Below are positions 34,187 through 42,140 of a stretch of DNA of 42,140 bases, one piece after another. The translations under genes were made by a program, and so were the position numbers. The notes under the pieces are model-generated. The model did not search any database. It had not been told where the DNA came from and saw only the letters and a list, made by a program, of their open reading frames with translations. The stretch spans positions 1-42,140 of the forward strand of contig JAUNBJ010000020.1 in assembly GCA_030535245.1 (NCBI GenBank), given 5' to 3'. Source of the stretch: Planctomycetia bacterium. GTDB taxonomy: Bacteria; Planctomycetota; Planctomycetia; Pirellulales; Thermoguttaceae. Within the stretch, counting starts at the first letter, position 1, and each line of letters begins with the position of its first letter.

Positions 34187-36220
34187 ATGCGAATGGTTTG
34201 GTGTGGATGGTTATTGCTGGCTGCGGGAATTGCCATGGCTGCCCCGGAGGGAGACGGGATTCCTCTGGATGGAAACAAGGCGTTTCAGGTGGATGCGACG
34301 CCGTTGAACGTGAACCCCCAAGCGTTTTCGGTCGCCTGTTGGGTACGTTGGACGCGATCGGATGGGGATCAGATGTTCGTTTGCATGAACTTCCCACTTT
34401 TCCATTCCATGGACTCCCCACGGAAGGATTTCGCGTTGTATCTTTACAAGGGAAACCTCCGGATGTTGGTGGAGCATACGGAGAAAAGTTACCAGTATGC
34501 CAAGGTCCCCGCTCCTGCGGCGAACGTCTGGACGCATTTGGCGGGGACGTACGACGGGGAGACGATTTGCCTGTACGTGAATGGAGAATGCGTCGCGTCG
34601 CAGAAAGCCCCCGGCCAGCGGAAAACGTTTGGGCCGACGATTTATCTGGGAGCTGCGAAAGATCCCGGTCGCAACCTGGTGGGGAATCTGGACGATGTGC
34701 GTTTGTACAACCGCGTGTTGAGTGAAACTCAGGTTCAGGATTTGGCGGCGGGAAAAGCCCCCTCAGAGGAAAAACTGCTGGGGGTCTGGAACGCGGAAAA
34801 CATCGAAAAGAAGGCGAAATCGTTCGTTCCAGGGGCCAACACGCTGCTGAACACGAAAGACGACGGCTTTCGCAGTATTTGGTACTACAACCAGGCGTCG
34901 GGCGACAAGTACGTGTATAAATATTCCGGCGGGTTGGGGGTCTATCCGGCCAATCATTACCCGTTCGCGGTTTATCGACCGGAAGTGAACAAAACCTTCT
35001 TTTGCTATGGCGGTACCGACAAGGAGGGAACCACGCTTTGGCACGAGGTTTCGTATTTCGACCACGCAACGAAAACGGTGGCTCGTCCGACCATCCTTCT
35101 GGACAAGAAAACCGACGATGCACATGACAATCCCGTCATGACGGTGGACGACGCGGGCTACCTCTGGATTTTCTCGACAAGCCACGGTACATGGCGTCCG
35201 TCGTTCATTCACAAGAGCGTGAAGCCGTACGATATCGACGCGTTCGAGCTGGTTCCCGCGACCAAAATCGTGGATGGCGAGGAGGTTCCCATGACCAATT
35301 TCTCCTACGTCCAGGTGTTCAACGTGCCGGGAGAGGGGATGGTGTCGCTCTTCACGACGTACGACAAAACGTTGTTGAACGACCCGAAATCCAAGGCGCA
35401 GCGGATACTCTGCTTCATGTCGAGCCAGGACGGCGTGCGTTGGAGTGCGTGGAAACCGCTGGCGGCCATTGCCTACGGGCATTACCAGAACGCAGCGGTC
35501 TGGCAGAAAGATGGCGTGACGAAAATCGGCACGGCGTTCAACTACCACCCGGACGACCCCCAAAACGGACGCGTGGGGCTGAACTGGCGGACGAACGTCT
35601 ACTACATGGAAAGTCTCGACGGTGGCGCGACGTGGCAGAGCATTACCGGCGAAAAACTGACGACGCCCCTGACAGAAATTCAAAGTCCGGCGCGGGTCTA
35701 TGATTACGACACCCTGCGTAAGAACGTCTATATCATGGATATGGTGTACGACGCCAAGGGGTATCCGGTCATCTTCTACATCACCAGTAACGGCTACCGA
35801 AGCGGCCCGGAAGCTGGCCCCCGCGAATGGTTCACGGCGGCGTGGAATGGAACGTCGTGGGACATTCACAAAATGACGGAATCGGACAACAATTACGATT
35901 TTGGCTCCCTGTACATCGAGCCGGACGGCACGTGGCAGGCGGTCTGCACCGACGGAATCGGCCCGCAGGCGTACAACACCGGGGGCGAAGTTTCCCTCTG
36001 GAGCAGCGCCGACCGAGGCAAAACGTGGGTGAAAGTACGCCAAATGACGGAAAACAGTCCGCTCAATCATTGCTATCCACGCCGACCGATCGCATTTCAT
36101 CCCGATTTTTACGCGATCTGGGCCGACGGGCATGGACGGCAAAAGTCGGAAGCGAACCTCTATTACAGCGACCGCGACGGCAACGTTCACCGTCTGCCAC
36201 GGATATTGGAAACGCCGTAA
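34187..36220 (+). CDS. Secreted LamG-BNR_4 protein, 677 aa
   Basis: A signal peptide (ending near MAAP, residue 19) is followed by a LamG/concanavalin-like sugar-binding fold at about 30-190 (FSVACWVRW, WTHLAGTYDGETICLYVNGE, IYLGAAKDPGRNLVGNLDDV). The rest, about 225-650, is a BNR_4-type beta-propeller with several Ser/Asp-x-Asp-x-Gly-x-x-Trp boxes (SLDGGATW, SADRGKTW). The reaction is unknown; the propeller could bind or cleave sugars. GAGGAG precedes the ATG at 34187. It lies 138 bp after the O-acetylesterase gene and converges with the metalloprotease gene. Confidence 0.85.
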   Translation: MRMVWCGWLLLAAGIAMAAPEGDGIPLDGNKAFQVDATPLNVNPQAFSVACWVRWTRSDGDQMFVCMNFPLFHSMDSPRKDFALYLYKGNLRMLVEHTEKSYQYAKVPAPAANVWTHLAGTYDGETICLYVNGECVASQKAPGQRKTFGPTIYLGAAKDPGRNLVGNLDDVRLYNRVLSETQVQDLAAGKAPSEEKLLGVWNAENIEKKAKSFVPGANTLLNTKDDGFRSIWYYNQASGDKYVYKYSGGLGVYPANHYPFAVYRPEVNKTFFCYGGTDKEGTTLWHEVSYFDHATKTVARPTILLDKKTDDAHDNPVMTVDDAGYLWIFSTSHGTWRPSFIHKSVKPYDIDAFELVPATKIVDGEEVPMTNFSYVQVFNVPGEGMVSLFTTYDKTLLNDPKSKAQRILCFMSSQDGVRWSAWKPLAAIAYGHYQNAAVWQKDGVTKIGTAFNYHPDDPQNGRVGLNWRTNVYYMESLDGGATWQSITGEKLTTPLTEIQSPARVYDYDTLRKNVYIMDMVYDAKGYPVIFYITSNGYRSGPEAGPREWFTAAWNGTSWDIHKMTESDNNYDFGSLYIEPDGTWQAVCTDGIGPQAYNTGGEVSLWSSADRGKTWVKVRQMTENSPLNHCYPRRPIAFHPDFYAIWADGHGRQKSEANLYYSDRDGNVHRLPRILETP

Positions 36221-36246
36221 CGCCCGCAGGGGAATGTTTCGGAGAA

Positions 36247-38436
36247 CTAAAATTGGGCCTGATGTTCCTGAACCGCTTCCCGCAGGCGGTTCAGGGTCTC
36301 GTCCTCCTCCTCGCGGGTTTCAGGATGCTTCAGCGCTTTGGGAAGGCGGATTTTGGAAGGGACGATCTCCTCGAAACGGAACTTCCGAATCACTTTTTCC
36401 AACGGAATGGTACCGTCCATCACGCTTCGGGCAAAACCGACGCCGGCAAGGTCGGCATTCAAGTCGGTCACGTCGAACCCCGAACCGCCGGGAGCGGCAT
36501 CCTTCCGTTCCTTTTCCAGCCCGATGATCTCGACGGCCGACGGGTCTAAATGCACCGCCAACGCCGCCGACACCCAAAAGTGCTGGCAGAGATCGCTTCG
36601 ACCGAAGATCGTCACGTTCTGCACATGCTCGCGACGGATTTTCCGTATTTCCGCCGTCTCGAGTGCCCGGAAACGCTTGCCATATACCGGGAGATTCTGG
36701 AGCGTTCCGGAAGGCTCAAACAGCACCTCCAACGCCAACACAAACGCTTGCCGGGCCACGCGGCCCCTCGGTTCACTGGCAGGTGCGTCGCCCCCCACCT
36801 CCAGCGCGGCGGCTGCGGCATAACGCACCATCCGCTCCCCATACGCGTCGGGGGTTATCTTCCCGGACGTCACGCCCCGATTCAGCCAATCGTCGGAAAG
36901 CACCGAAATCAGCGTGGAAACCAGCACGTACTGCGTCGTCCGGCTTGGGAGCGTGTAGGGGGTGACTTTCTCCGTTTTCCAACCGTCGGCCATAAGCGTT
37001 TCGCGAATCGCTTCCAGCTGCTCCAATGGCGTTTCCGGCGTTTTTTTCACCGTCGGCTTTTCAGGAACCGGCTCCTCCGAAATATCCTCCAAATCCCGGC
37101 TTTCTTCCGAAGAATCCCGCATTATCCCCAGCGGATCCTCCGGGTTGGCCCCCACCGGCGACGCAGGTTTCGGTTCCGGAACGCTTTCCTCGTTCCGTTC
37201 GGGTGGGGAAGCCTCCTCCGAACGAATCCCTAACGGGTCTTCCGGATCGACCCCGCTTTCCTCGTCCGAATCCATATCCTTGCTTTCTTCCGGGGCACTC
37301 GGTCGAACGGGAACCGAACGGGGGGCACTGACCAACATTTCCTGGGGTACGCTCGCCCCCTCCAAAATCTTCAAAAGCACGTCTACATTGGGATTCTCCG
37401 GAACATTCCCCCCCTGCTCCCGCTGCCGGTCGGCAAACTCGCAAATCATGCGGTACGCCCCGATAATCTCCAGCCGCGAATCGTTCCTCAGGGTCGCAAT
37501 CTGCCGCATTTCCTGCCGCCGGTATTCCCGAATCCAAAAATTCATCACCAGCGTATTGATCGGGTCAAACGAAATGCAAAATTCCGCTTTCCGCCCCAGC
37601 CGCTCTTTGAGAACCATCCGCATGATGGAGTTGTCGTCCGTCGTGTGTACGGCACCAAAAAAATGCCCCAATTCGTGCAGGAGTGTTTCCAACCGCTCAA
37701 TATCGGTGATCTGCGGCGCTTCCTCACGCAGCAAAATCCGGGGATAAAACGGCGTCCGGGCCACGCCAAGCTCCGTTACCCCCGCCTTGACAAAATTCCG
37801 ATGGCTCGTAAACCCGATCGACAACGTTTTGGGCGTCAACGGAACCTGCCGCTCAAAATCCTGTAAAAGCGTATGCAGGTCGGGCGACTCCGGGTTGGAT
37901 CGCCAGACCGAAAAACTGACGATCTCCAACCGCACAAAGCAGGTCTTTTCCAGGACTTTGGACACTTCCGCAAACCGGGCCTCCACCTTCCGTTTCCAAA
38001 TGTCAAAGACCAGCGGAATGTTCTCGTCGGCATAAATCTTGACCGGAATCGTCAGGTAATAATCCTCCCGCTTCCATGGCGACGGGAACGGCTTCATCTG
38101 AAACTCCGGCGGAAATTCCGGCCCCAGATAAAAAAGCTCCAACTTCCCCGTCGGGTCGGAAAACGCATGGATCCCATCCTGCCGCAGGGGTTGCCGGGCC
38201 ACCTTCGAGCCAAACCGAAACGCCACCTCCGCCCCATCGGGATTGGGAACCGCAAGGCTCTCTCCCACCCGAAGTTTCTGGGCCTCTCGCGTCCCGTCCG
38301 GATATAAAAGCCAAAACGAAACGTTCGCGCTGGCCTGATTCGCTACCACGCTGACCCGCTGCGCCTCCACGGGAAGGCCCCAAAGCAGCATCCCACCCAA
38401 AACCAGAAACAGAATTCGTCGGCAATCTTCAAGCAT
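36247..38436 (-). CDS. Secreted metzincin-like zinc metalloprotease, 729 aa
   Basis: A signal peptide covers about residues 1-25. The protease motif H254-E-L-G-H258-F-F-G-A-V-H264 provides three zinc-binding histidines and the general-base E255; NSIM follows eight residues later and could be the Met-turn. The C-terminal half is low-complexity and acidic, with a repeated PEDPLGI, then a conserved region of about 250 residues that I do not recognise. I chose the ATG at 38436 with GGAAG upstream. A TTG at 38451 falls in the T-run of a terminator and is rejected. Exported proteolysis or adhesin processing is likely, with unknown substrates. Confidence 0.8.
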   Translation of the reverse strand: MLEDCRRILFLVLGGMLLWGLPVEAQRVSVVANQASANVSFWLLYPDGTREAQKLRVGESLAVPNPDGAEVAFRFGSKVARQPLRQDGIHAFSDPTGKLELFYLGPEFPPEFQMKPFPSPWKREDYYLTIPVKIYADENIPLVFDIWKRKVEARFAEVSKVLEKTCFVRLEIVSFSVWRSNPESPDLHTLLQDFERQVPLTPKTLSIGFTSHRNFVKAGVTELGVARTPFYPRILLREEAPQITDIERLETLLHELGHFFGAVHTTDDNSIMRMVLKERLGRKAEFCISFDPINTLVMNFWIREYRRQEMRQIATLRNDSRLEIIGAYRMICEFADRQREQGGNVPENPNVDVLLKILEGASVPQEMLVSAPRSVPVRPSAPEESKDMDSDEESGVDPEDPLGIRSEEASPPERNEESVPEPKPASPVGANPEDPLGIMRDSSEESRDLEDISEEPVPEKPTVKKTPETPLEQLEAIRETLMADGWKTEKVTPYTLPSRTTQYVLVSTLISVLSDDWLNRGVTSGKITPDAYGERMVRYAAAAALEVGGDAPASEPRGRVARQAFVLALEVLFEPSGTLQNLPVYGKRFRALETAEIRKIRREHVQNVTIFGRSDLCQHFWVSAALAVHLDPSAVEIIGLEKERKDAAPGGSGFDVTDLNADLAGVGFARSVMDGTIPLEKVIRKFRFEEIVPSKIRLPKALKHPETREEEDETLNRLREAVQEHQAQF

Positions 38437-38449
38437 CTTTGTCACTTCC

Positions 38450-38481
38450 AAAAAAAGGCGGGTTCAAACCGGACCCGCCTT
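38450..38481 (-). terminator. Rho-independent terminator between the TIGR03000 and protease genes
   Basis: On the minus strand GGCGGGT (38479-38473) pairs with ACCCGCC (38463-38457) and is followed by seven T (38456-38450). The GGAAG ribosome site of the protease begins immediately after the T-run, so termination here limits expression of the downstream gene. Confidence 0.85.
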
Positions 38482-38535
38482 CCACTGTCTTATCCACCTT
38501 CACGAAAAGGGCTTCCCCTTCCCGCCAGGGAAAAA

Positions 38536-39399
38536 TCAATAACCAAGATAGACGTCGCTGGCTCCCGGATTCAACACTTCAAACCCAAATGCCAACGCCT
38601 GATTGGCACCCGCCGTCAACGTCACGACCTTCGTCTCCACGTACTTCTGACCATTACGCACCACTTCGGCCCGCACTTCGTAATCGTACTCGTTCCCCTT
38701 CTGCAAACCATACGACACAAACGAACGAATGCTGCCGTCGGTCGAAGTCTCACGGTCGTTCACAAAAACTTTCGCGTCGATCGGAACGTAAATCTTCAAC
38801 AAACCACTGTTTTCCGGAACCGGAACGTTTTCCTCCTGCGAGGCGGGCAGGTACGACGCCTGATGGTAAATCGGGCCGGTACTGCGGGTGTTCTTCAACA
38901 GATCGTCGTTCGGGGAGGGTTCCACCACGGAAGGTTTCTTGTCCACCGGAGCTGCCGGAGCCGGAGCCACATTCACCGCGCCATCTTCCACGACCGTACC
39001 GTCCGCATAACCACCGCAGCAGTCGGCGACCGGATAGCCCCAACCGCCCCAATAACCGGTGTTGTACCAGCGATAACGCCCAAACAGCAAACGACGAATC
39101 GGGCCAGGCCGCCATCCCAGCACGTAGCCGGAAGAACAAACCGGACCACACGCAACACACGGGTCACAGCACGCGGTCGTCGCCACCGTCGTTACCATCG
39201 GAGCGACACATGGGGCACAGCAGGGATCACAGACGCCATAACAACAGGCACCCCACGCACGACCCCAGAACGGACCGCAACAAGCCGGACCGCACCGGAA
39301 CGGCCCCCAACCCCAGTGTGCCGAGGCGGACTGCGTTCCGAACGCCAACGTCGTGACCAACATTGCGGAAAGAACAACAAACTTCTGGATTCTGCTCAT
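38536..39399 (-). CDS. Secreted Cys-rich protein with planctomycete TIGR03000 domain, 287 aa
   Basis: A typical signal peptide ends at SASA-27. Residues 28-100 are very rich in Cys, Gly, Trp and Pro (CGPACCGPFWG, CDPCCAPCVAP), suggesting a disulfide-linked or metal-binding surface protein. A Pro/Ala linker follows. The C-terminal 80 residues contain VPIDAKVFVNDRETSTDG, then RSFVSYGLQKGNEYDYEVRAE, which fits TIGR03000, a domain described only from Planctomycetes. AAGGAG precedes the ATG. It has its own promoter, a leader of about 250 nt and its own terminator. The function of the family is unknown; the sequence points to envelope structure. Confidence 0.92.
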   Translation of the reverse strand: MSRIQKFVVLSAMLVTTLAFGTQSASAHWGWGPFRCGPACCGPFWGRAWGACCYGVCDPCCAPCVAPMVTTVATTACCDPCVACGPVCSSGYVLGWRPGPIRRLLFGRYRWYNTGYWGGWGYPVADCCGGYADGTVVEDGAVNVAPAPAAPVDKKPSVVEPSPNDDLLKNTRSTGPIYHQASYLPASQEENVPVPENSGLLKIYVPIDAKVFVNDRETSTDGSIRSFVSYGLQKGNEYDYEVRAEVVRNGQKYVETKVVTLTAGANQALAFGFEVLNPGASDVYLGY

Positions 39400-39647
39400 T
39401 TGCTAAACTCCTTCAATCATTAAATATAGTGAAACTTTACAATCGTCCATCCAACATGTAAAGCTCAATTCGACGGTACGAATCCATTTTCACTATAGAC
39501 CCGTCGCCTTTGAATCGGCCTTTTTTTGCCCGCAACACCAAAAACTTTTTCGAGATTGCTAAAGTCCATGCTACCGTTACAATTTAACCTGTCCCTGCTC
39601 GGGCAGGTAAGGTGCATAGAATTTTCGTCTTGGTGAATTTAGGTATT
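39400..39647 (-). promoter_or_regulatory. Long structured leader of the TIGR03000 gene
   Basis: About 250 nt separate the promoter from the ATG. TATAGTGAAA (39425-39434) and TTTCACTATA (39488-39497) are 10-bp inverted repeats, enough for a sizeable stem-loop. No riboswitch class could be recognised by eye. Confidence 0.4.
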
Positions 39648-39653
39648 ACTTCT

Positions 39654-39682
39654 ATTATAATTCCAATGTCAAAACCTGTAAA
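39654..39682 (-). promoter_or_regulatory. Promoter of the TIGR03000 gene
   Basis: On the minus strand TTTACA (39682-39677) and TATAAT (39659-39654) are separated by exactly 17 bp. Confidence 0.75.
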
Positions 39683-39830
39683 GGGGGTTTCCAGATAAAA
39701 TAAAGGAGATAGACAACTTCCTAAAATTCAATTCCGCTTCAAAATTGACAACTGATAAGCAATAATTGATGGCGAATGGTTCTGATCGTGCCCCCTACAA
39801 GGAAAAAATGTAAAAAAATAATAATTTTAC

Positions 39831-39858
39831 TTGACATGGGGATATCGGGGAGTATATC
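39831..39858 (+). promoter_or_regulatory. Possible plus-strand promoter facing the 184-aa gene
   Basis: TTGACA (39831-39836) and TATATC (39853-39858) are 16 bp apart. A transcript from here would run antisense into the gene at 39945-40499. No sense gene follows. The remaining sequence 39683-39830 shows nothing further. Confidence 0.35.
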
Positions 39859-39877
39859 GGAATAGCGCAAAATAACA

Positions 39878-39905
39878 GGAAGAACCCTTCTGGAAAGATT
39901 CTTCC
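39878..39905 (-). terminator. Hairpin terminator of the 184-aa gene
   Basis: GGAAGAA (39878-39884) and TTCTTCC (39899-39905) form a 7-bp stem, followed on the minus strand by TGTTATTTT. The T-run is short. Confidence 0.5.
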
Positions 39906-39944
39906 AACGCGACCATGTTCTGCCCATTTAACCGCTTAATTCTC

Positions 39945-40499
39945 TCATTTTGCCGTGACGGTGTAAAGTACGTCTCTTTGAGCAATGAAGTCTTTACTTT
40001 GAAATGCGGAAAGACGAATCGTTTCTTTCTGTTTCAGCTTAAAAATTTCTTTGGAAACTGCATTACAATATCGATGTACAAGAATAAGTATGGAACCATA
40101 TTTCGTGACAAATTCCGATACAAGCTCCTTCACCTCTGGCTGAAATCCTGCGATTACGTCAATCGAATTCTCAATGGGCGGCGTTCGTTGCGTCAGATGC
40201 GACTGAATGGCTCGTTCCATTTTGGCTGACGACCAGTTCATTCTTTCGTATTTTCGGCGTATTTTTTCCACATCTTTCTTCGGAGGGGCTACATCATTCG
40301 CCTGTTCCTCGGTGAAATAAAAATACAATTCACAGGAACACCCTCCGTGTGTAAGCAATATTTGCGTATAATCGGCAGGAATGTTTGCAGCGAAAGTCGG
40401 ATTTGGATAACGGCTATCGGTTGCCATACCATGAGGGACACAAGCCACAAACTCGGATGTCAACTGCTTCGGAAAAGCGACGGTAATGTAATCACACAT
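39945..40499 (-). CDS. Hypothetical protein, 184 aa, A+T-rich gene
   Basis: I do not recognise this protein. It is soluble, with a mixed N-terminal region (about 1-60, including a CSC at residues 54-56) and a helical middle (EKIRRKYERMNWSSAKMERA). No catalytic motif is clear. The ribosome site AGGAAAGAGG is good. The gene is markedly richer in A+T than its neighbours, like the first gene in the window. A family A repeat lies about 80 bp upstream of its start. Confidence 0.72.
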   Translation of the reverse strand: MCDYITVAFPKQLTSEFVACVPHGMATDSRYPNPTFAANIPADYTQILLTHGGCSCELYFYFTEEQANDVAPPKKDVEKIRRKYERMNWSSAKMERAIQSHLTQRTPPIENSIDVIAGFQPEVKELVSEFVTKYGSILILVHRYCNAVSKEIFKLKQKETIRLSAFQSKDFIAQRDVLYTVTAK

Positions 40500-40580
40500 A
40501 ATAACCTCTTTCCTGCAAACTTTGGGAACACTACCTCCTTGCGCGGTATCTCTGCTACTTCAGAAGCAACGGACTTGAGG

Positions 40581-40676
40581 CATCTTCTAAAAACCTTCTC
40601 CACGGAGATTCGGTCACCAATTGAATGGTAACCGAACCCATTCGTGTTGCCAAGCAAAGAGTTTTTAGAAGGTGCC
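40581..40676. repeat. Family A palindromic repeat, second full copy
   Basis: CATCTTCTAAAAACC (40581-40595) and GTTTTTAGAAGGTGCC (40661-40676) are the inverted ends. The centre differs from the copy at 1706-1855: TTCGGTCACCA (40609-40619) pairs with TGGTAACCGAA (40626-40636) with one mismatch. It begins 19 bp after the sialidase stop codon. Confidence 0.78.
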
Positions 40677-40695
40677 GTTCAGGAATAAATGCTCC

Positions 40696-41874
40696 TTACC
40701 AGGTGGGGGAATCGTCGTTCCGCGTTCGGGTGCGGAAGTTTTCCACCCGGTGGATGGTCAGGAAGTTGGAGTCGTGGCAGTTCTTTCCGTACCAGCTCGT
40801 GCGGCAGACGAAAACAAGGTCGTCCCCATCGAAGAACCAGTCCGTGTACTGAAACCCAAACTGCAAATCCCTGTGCCGCAGGACGATACTGCGGACTTCC
40901 CAGTGAAGCAGGTCGTCGGAACAGCACAACGCCAGCGTGTTGCGGGTACGTTCCTTGTCGGGCGCGTCGCGGTCGTCGGGGTGAACCCAGTTGGAAAGCG
41001 TCCAATATTTCTTGCTTTTTTCGTCGTACTGAATGCAAAATTTGACGCATCCGCCCGGAAATGGGATGGTTCGGTCAAACGTAAGGTTCTTTCCATCCGT
41101 CGACAGATTCAGCACGGCGGCAACCTCCCCCTTCTTCGGCTCGTCGGCACGCATGAGCACTTTCATCGAACCGTCCGGAGCGGGAACGACCGTCCCTTCC
41201 AGCCAACCGTTAAACGGCGTATTTTCAGGACGCACCAGCCGATTGCTGAACGTCCACGCGCTTTTCTCCAGAAGGTTGGCATCCACCGCAACACTCATCA
41301 CCATCGCCTCATCCCCGGAACACCAACGCGGATTGGTTTTTTCCCCTCGGTACTGGACTTCTTTCCAAACCCGCCCTGCGTGGAACAGGATTCCCATCGG
41401 ATCCATGGCGTAAGGCGCGTCGTCCAGCAACAGCCCGGAATGCGCATCCCGCGGGGTCGTCCAGGTTCGCCCCCGATCGTCCGACCGCAAAATGACAATG
41501 CTCTCGCGGTGCTTTCCCAGGTGTTCCGCATTGTAGCGTCCGAGGATATAGAGCGTGGTGTCGATATGGAAAAGGGAGGCGGCCCCCAGTTTGGGGATTT
41601 CGCAGGTTTTTTGCCAGCTCTTTCCCGAATCGAGGGATTCGTAAAGTTCTGTCTGCATTCGTGTGGGATTGTGGAAACCATCGTTGAACCAGTCGTGGGA
41701 GACGTACATCGCACCGTCGGCCAGCCGCGTCACCATCGGGGCGCCGATATTCCTCCGTTCGTTCGGACTCTGAACGACGACCGTTCCCGGAGGGGGGGGT
41801 GTTTCCGCCTGAACGAAATCCGCCGTTCCACCGCATAGGCAGACGATTCCTAAAAGAAGCCAAAATTTATTCAT
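40696..41874 (-). CDS. Secreted sialidase-like BNR-repeat protein, 392 aa
   Basis: A signal peptide (1 to about 23) predicts export. The sequence has Asp-box motifs (SLDSGKSW, SDDRGRTW) and a six-bladed sialidase-like layout, with NIGAPMVTRLADG near the N-terminus. The classical Arg triad of sialidases cannot be assigned with certainty, so the substrate may be another sugar. AAAGG lies before the ATG at 41874. Its position near the sialate O-acetylesterase and BNR_4 genes supports a role in sialoglycan use. Downstream is a family A repeat. Confidence 0.82.
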   Translation of the reverse strand: MNKFWLLLGIVCLCGGTADFVQAETPPPPGTVVVQSPNERRNIGAPMVTRLADGAMYVSHDWFNDGFHNPTRMQTELYESLDSGKSWQKTCEIPKLGAASLFHIDTTLYILGRYNAEHLGKHRESIVILRSDDRGRTWTTPRDAHSGLLLDDAPYAMDPMGILFHAGRVWKEVQYRGEKTNPRWCSGDEAMVMSVAVDANLLEKSAWTFSNRLVRPENTPFNGWLEGTVVPAPDGSMKVLMRADEPKKGEVAAVLNLSTDGKNLTFDRTIPFPGGCVKFCIQYDEKSKKYWTLSNWVHPDDRDAPDKERTRNTLALCCSDDLLHWEVRSIVLRHRDLQFGFQYTDWFFDGDDLVFVCRTSWYGKNCHDSNFLTIHRVENFRTRTRNDDSPTW

Positions 41875-41974
41875 GTTCGCAACCTTTCGTAATGAAGTAA
41901 TAAAAAACTCAAATTGGGGAAAACCTGGTATTTTTTCAAAAAATAAACCTTTATAAACATAGTAAAAAGTTTTG

Positions 41975-42140
41975 GGAGGTGGGGTCTGGGAAGGAACCCG
42001 GTACGACCGGGAGCGACTACGGCTGCCGCCGGTTGCTATATCCCCGGGAGGCAGGCGCTTACGCTTCTGGCCTCCCTTATTCTATCTCGCTTCCAACCTT
42101 TTGAGAGGAAACATTTTTGAAAAATTGTTTCCTCTCAAAC
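41975..42140. other. Structured region with a row of hairpins at the window end
   Basis: Several hairpins follow one another: CCCGG/CCGGG (41997-42011), GGC/GCC (42021-42030), GGGAGG/CCTCCC (42046-42076, with a second inner stem) and a long TTGAGAGGAAACA/TGTTTCCTCTCAA arm pair (42101-42138). The sequence ends inside or beside the last hairpin. No coding frame is supported. It may be a dispersed repeat or an unknown structured RNA upstream of the sialidase gene. Confidence 0.55.

Noticed and set aside
42101..42138. Terminal hairpin as a transposon end
   Set aside because: There is no transposase, target duplication or second copy in the window, so only a hairpin can be claimed.

Overview
The window looks like a contig from a fermentative, probably animal-gut, member of the Planctomycetota. 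The best taxonomic marker is the secreted protein at 38536-39399 (minus), whose C-terminus matches the planctomycete-restricted TIGR03000 domain. The zinc-ribbon/STN-type proteins, Sel1-repeat giant and sialidase/esterase repertoire fit the same phylum. The adhE plus [FeFe]-hydrogenase block indicates an anaerobe making ethanol and H2. Phylum is inferred from these families, not from a 16S gene. No rRNA, tRNA, CRISPR array or transposase was found.

Layout. 1-2024: an unrecognised A+T-rich gene followed by a long palindromic repeat. 2025-6449: a giant membrane-anchored Sel1-repeat protein. 6498-8216: thioredoxin reductase, a SlyX-like protein and a small unknown. 8277-12809 (minus): a genome-maintenance block with an SRP (4.5S) RNA and dnaX-ybaB-recR-rpoN. 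dnaX carries an A9 run whose -1 frame stops after five codons, as expected for a tau/gamma frameshift. 12917-22323: envelope and secreted proteins (alpha/beta-hydrolase lipoprotein, STN-esterase fusion, PQQ-like protein, zinc-ribbon/STN membrane protein, QueD-like enzyme, lipoprotein, rhomboid protease).

22430-30178 is the metabolic centre. A consensus promoter and a leader with a perfect 16-bp palindrome precede adhE, which is followed by a five-gene hydrogenase module: [2Fe-2S] protein, PAS-containing sensory-type hydrogenase, SpoIIE-type phosphatase, second [2Fe-2S] protein, and a hydrogenase that keeps all H-cluster motifs. The simplest reading is a fermentation operon that disposes of reductant as ethanol and H2 and senses H2 or redox state. 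No hydrogenase maturases (HydE/F/G) are in the window.

31067-41874 carries a multipass membrane protein, a sialate O-acetylesterase, a LamG/BNR protein, a secreted metzincin-like protease, the TIGR03000 protein, an A+T-rich unknown and a sialidase. Together these suggest growth on sialylated host glycans.

Two families of dispersed non-coding repeats are visible. One has ends GGCACCTTCTAAAAAC and sits just 3' of four genes. The other is a small hairpin with compensatory base changes next to CATTAACC-type repeats. Both window ends lie in repeat-like sequence, so the contig may have broken there. For coding genes the start was chosen from Shine-Dalgarno sites, signal peptides and promoters; several longer readings were trimmed.
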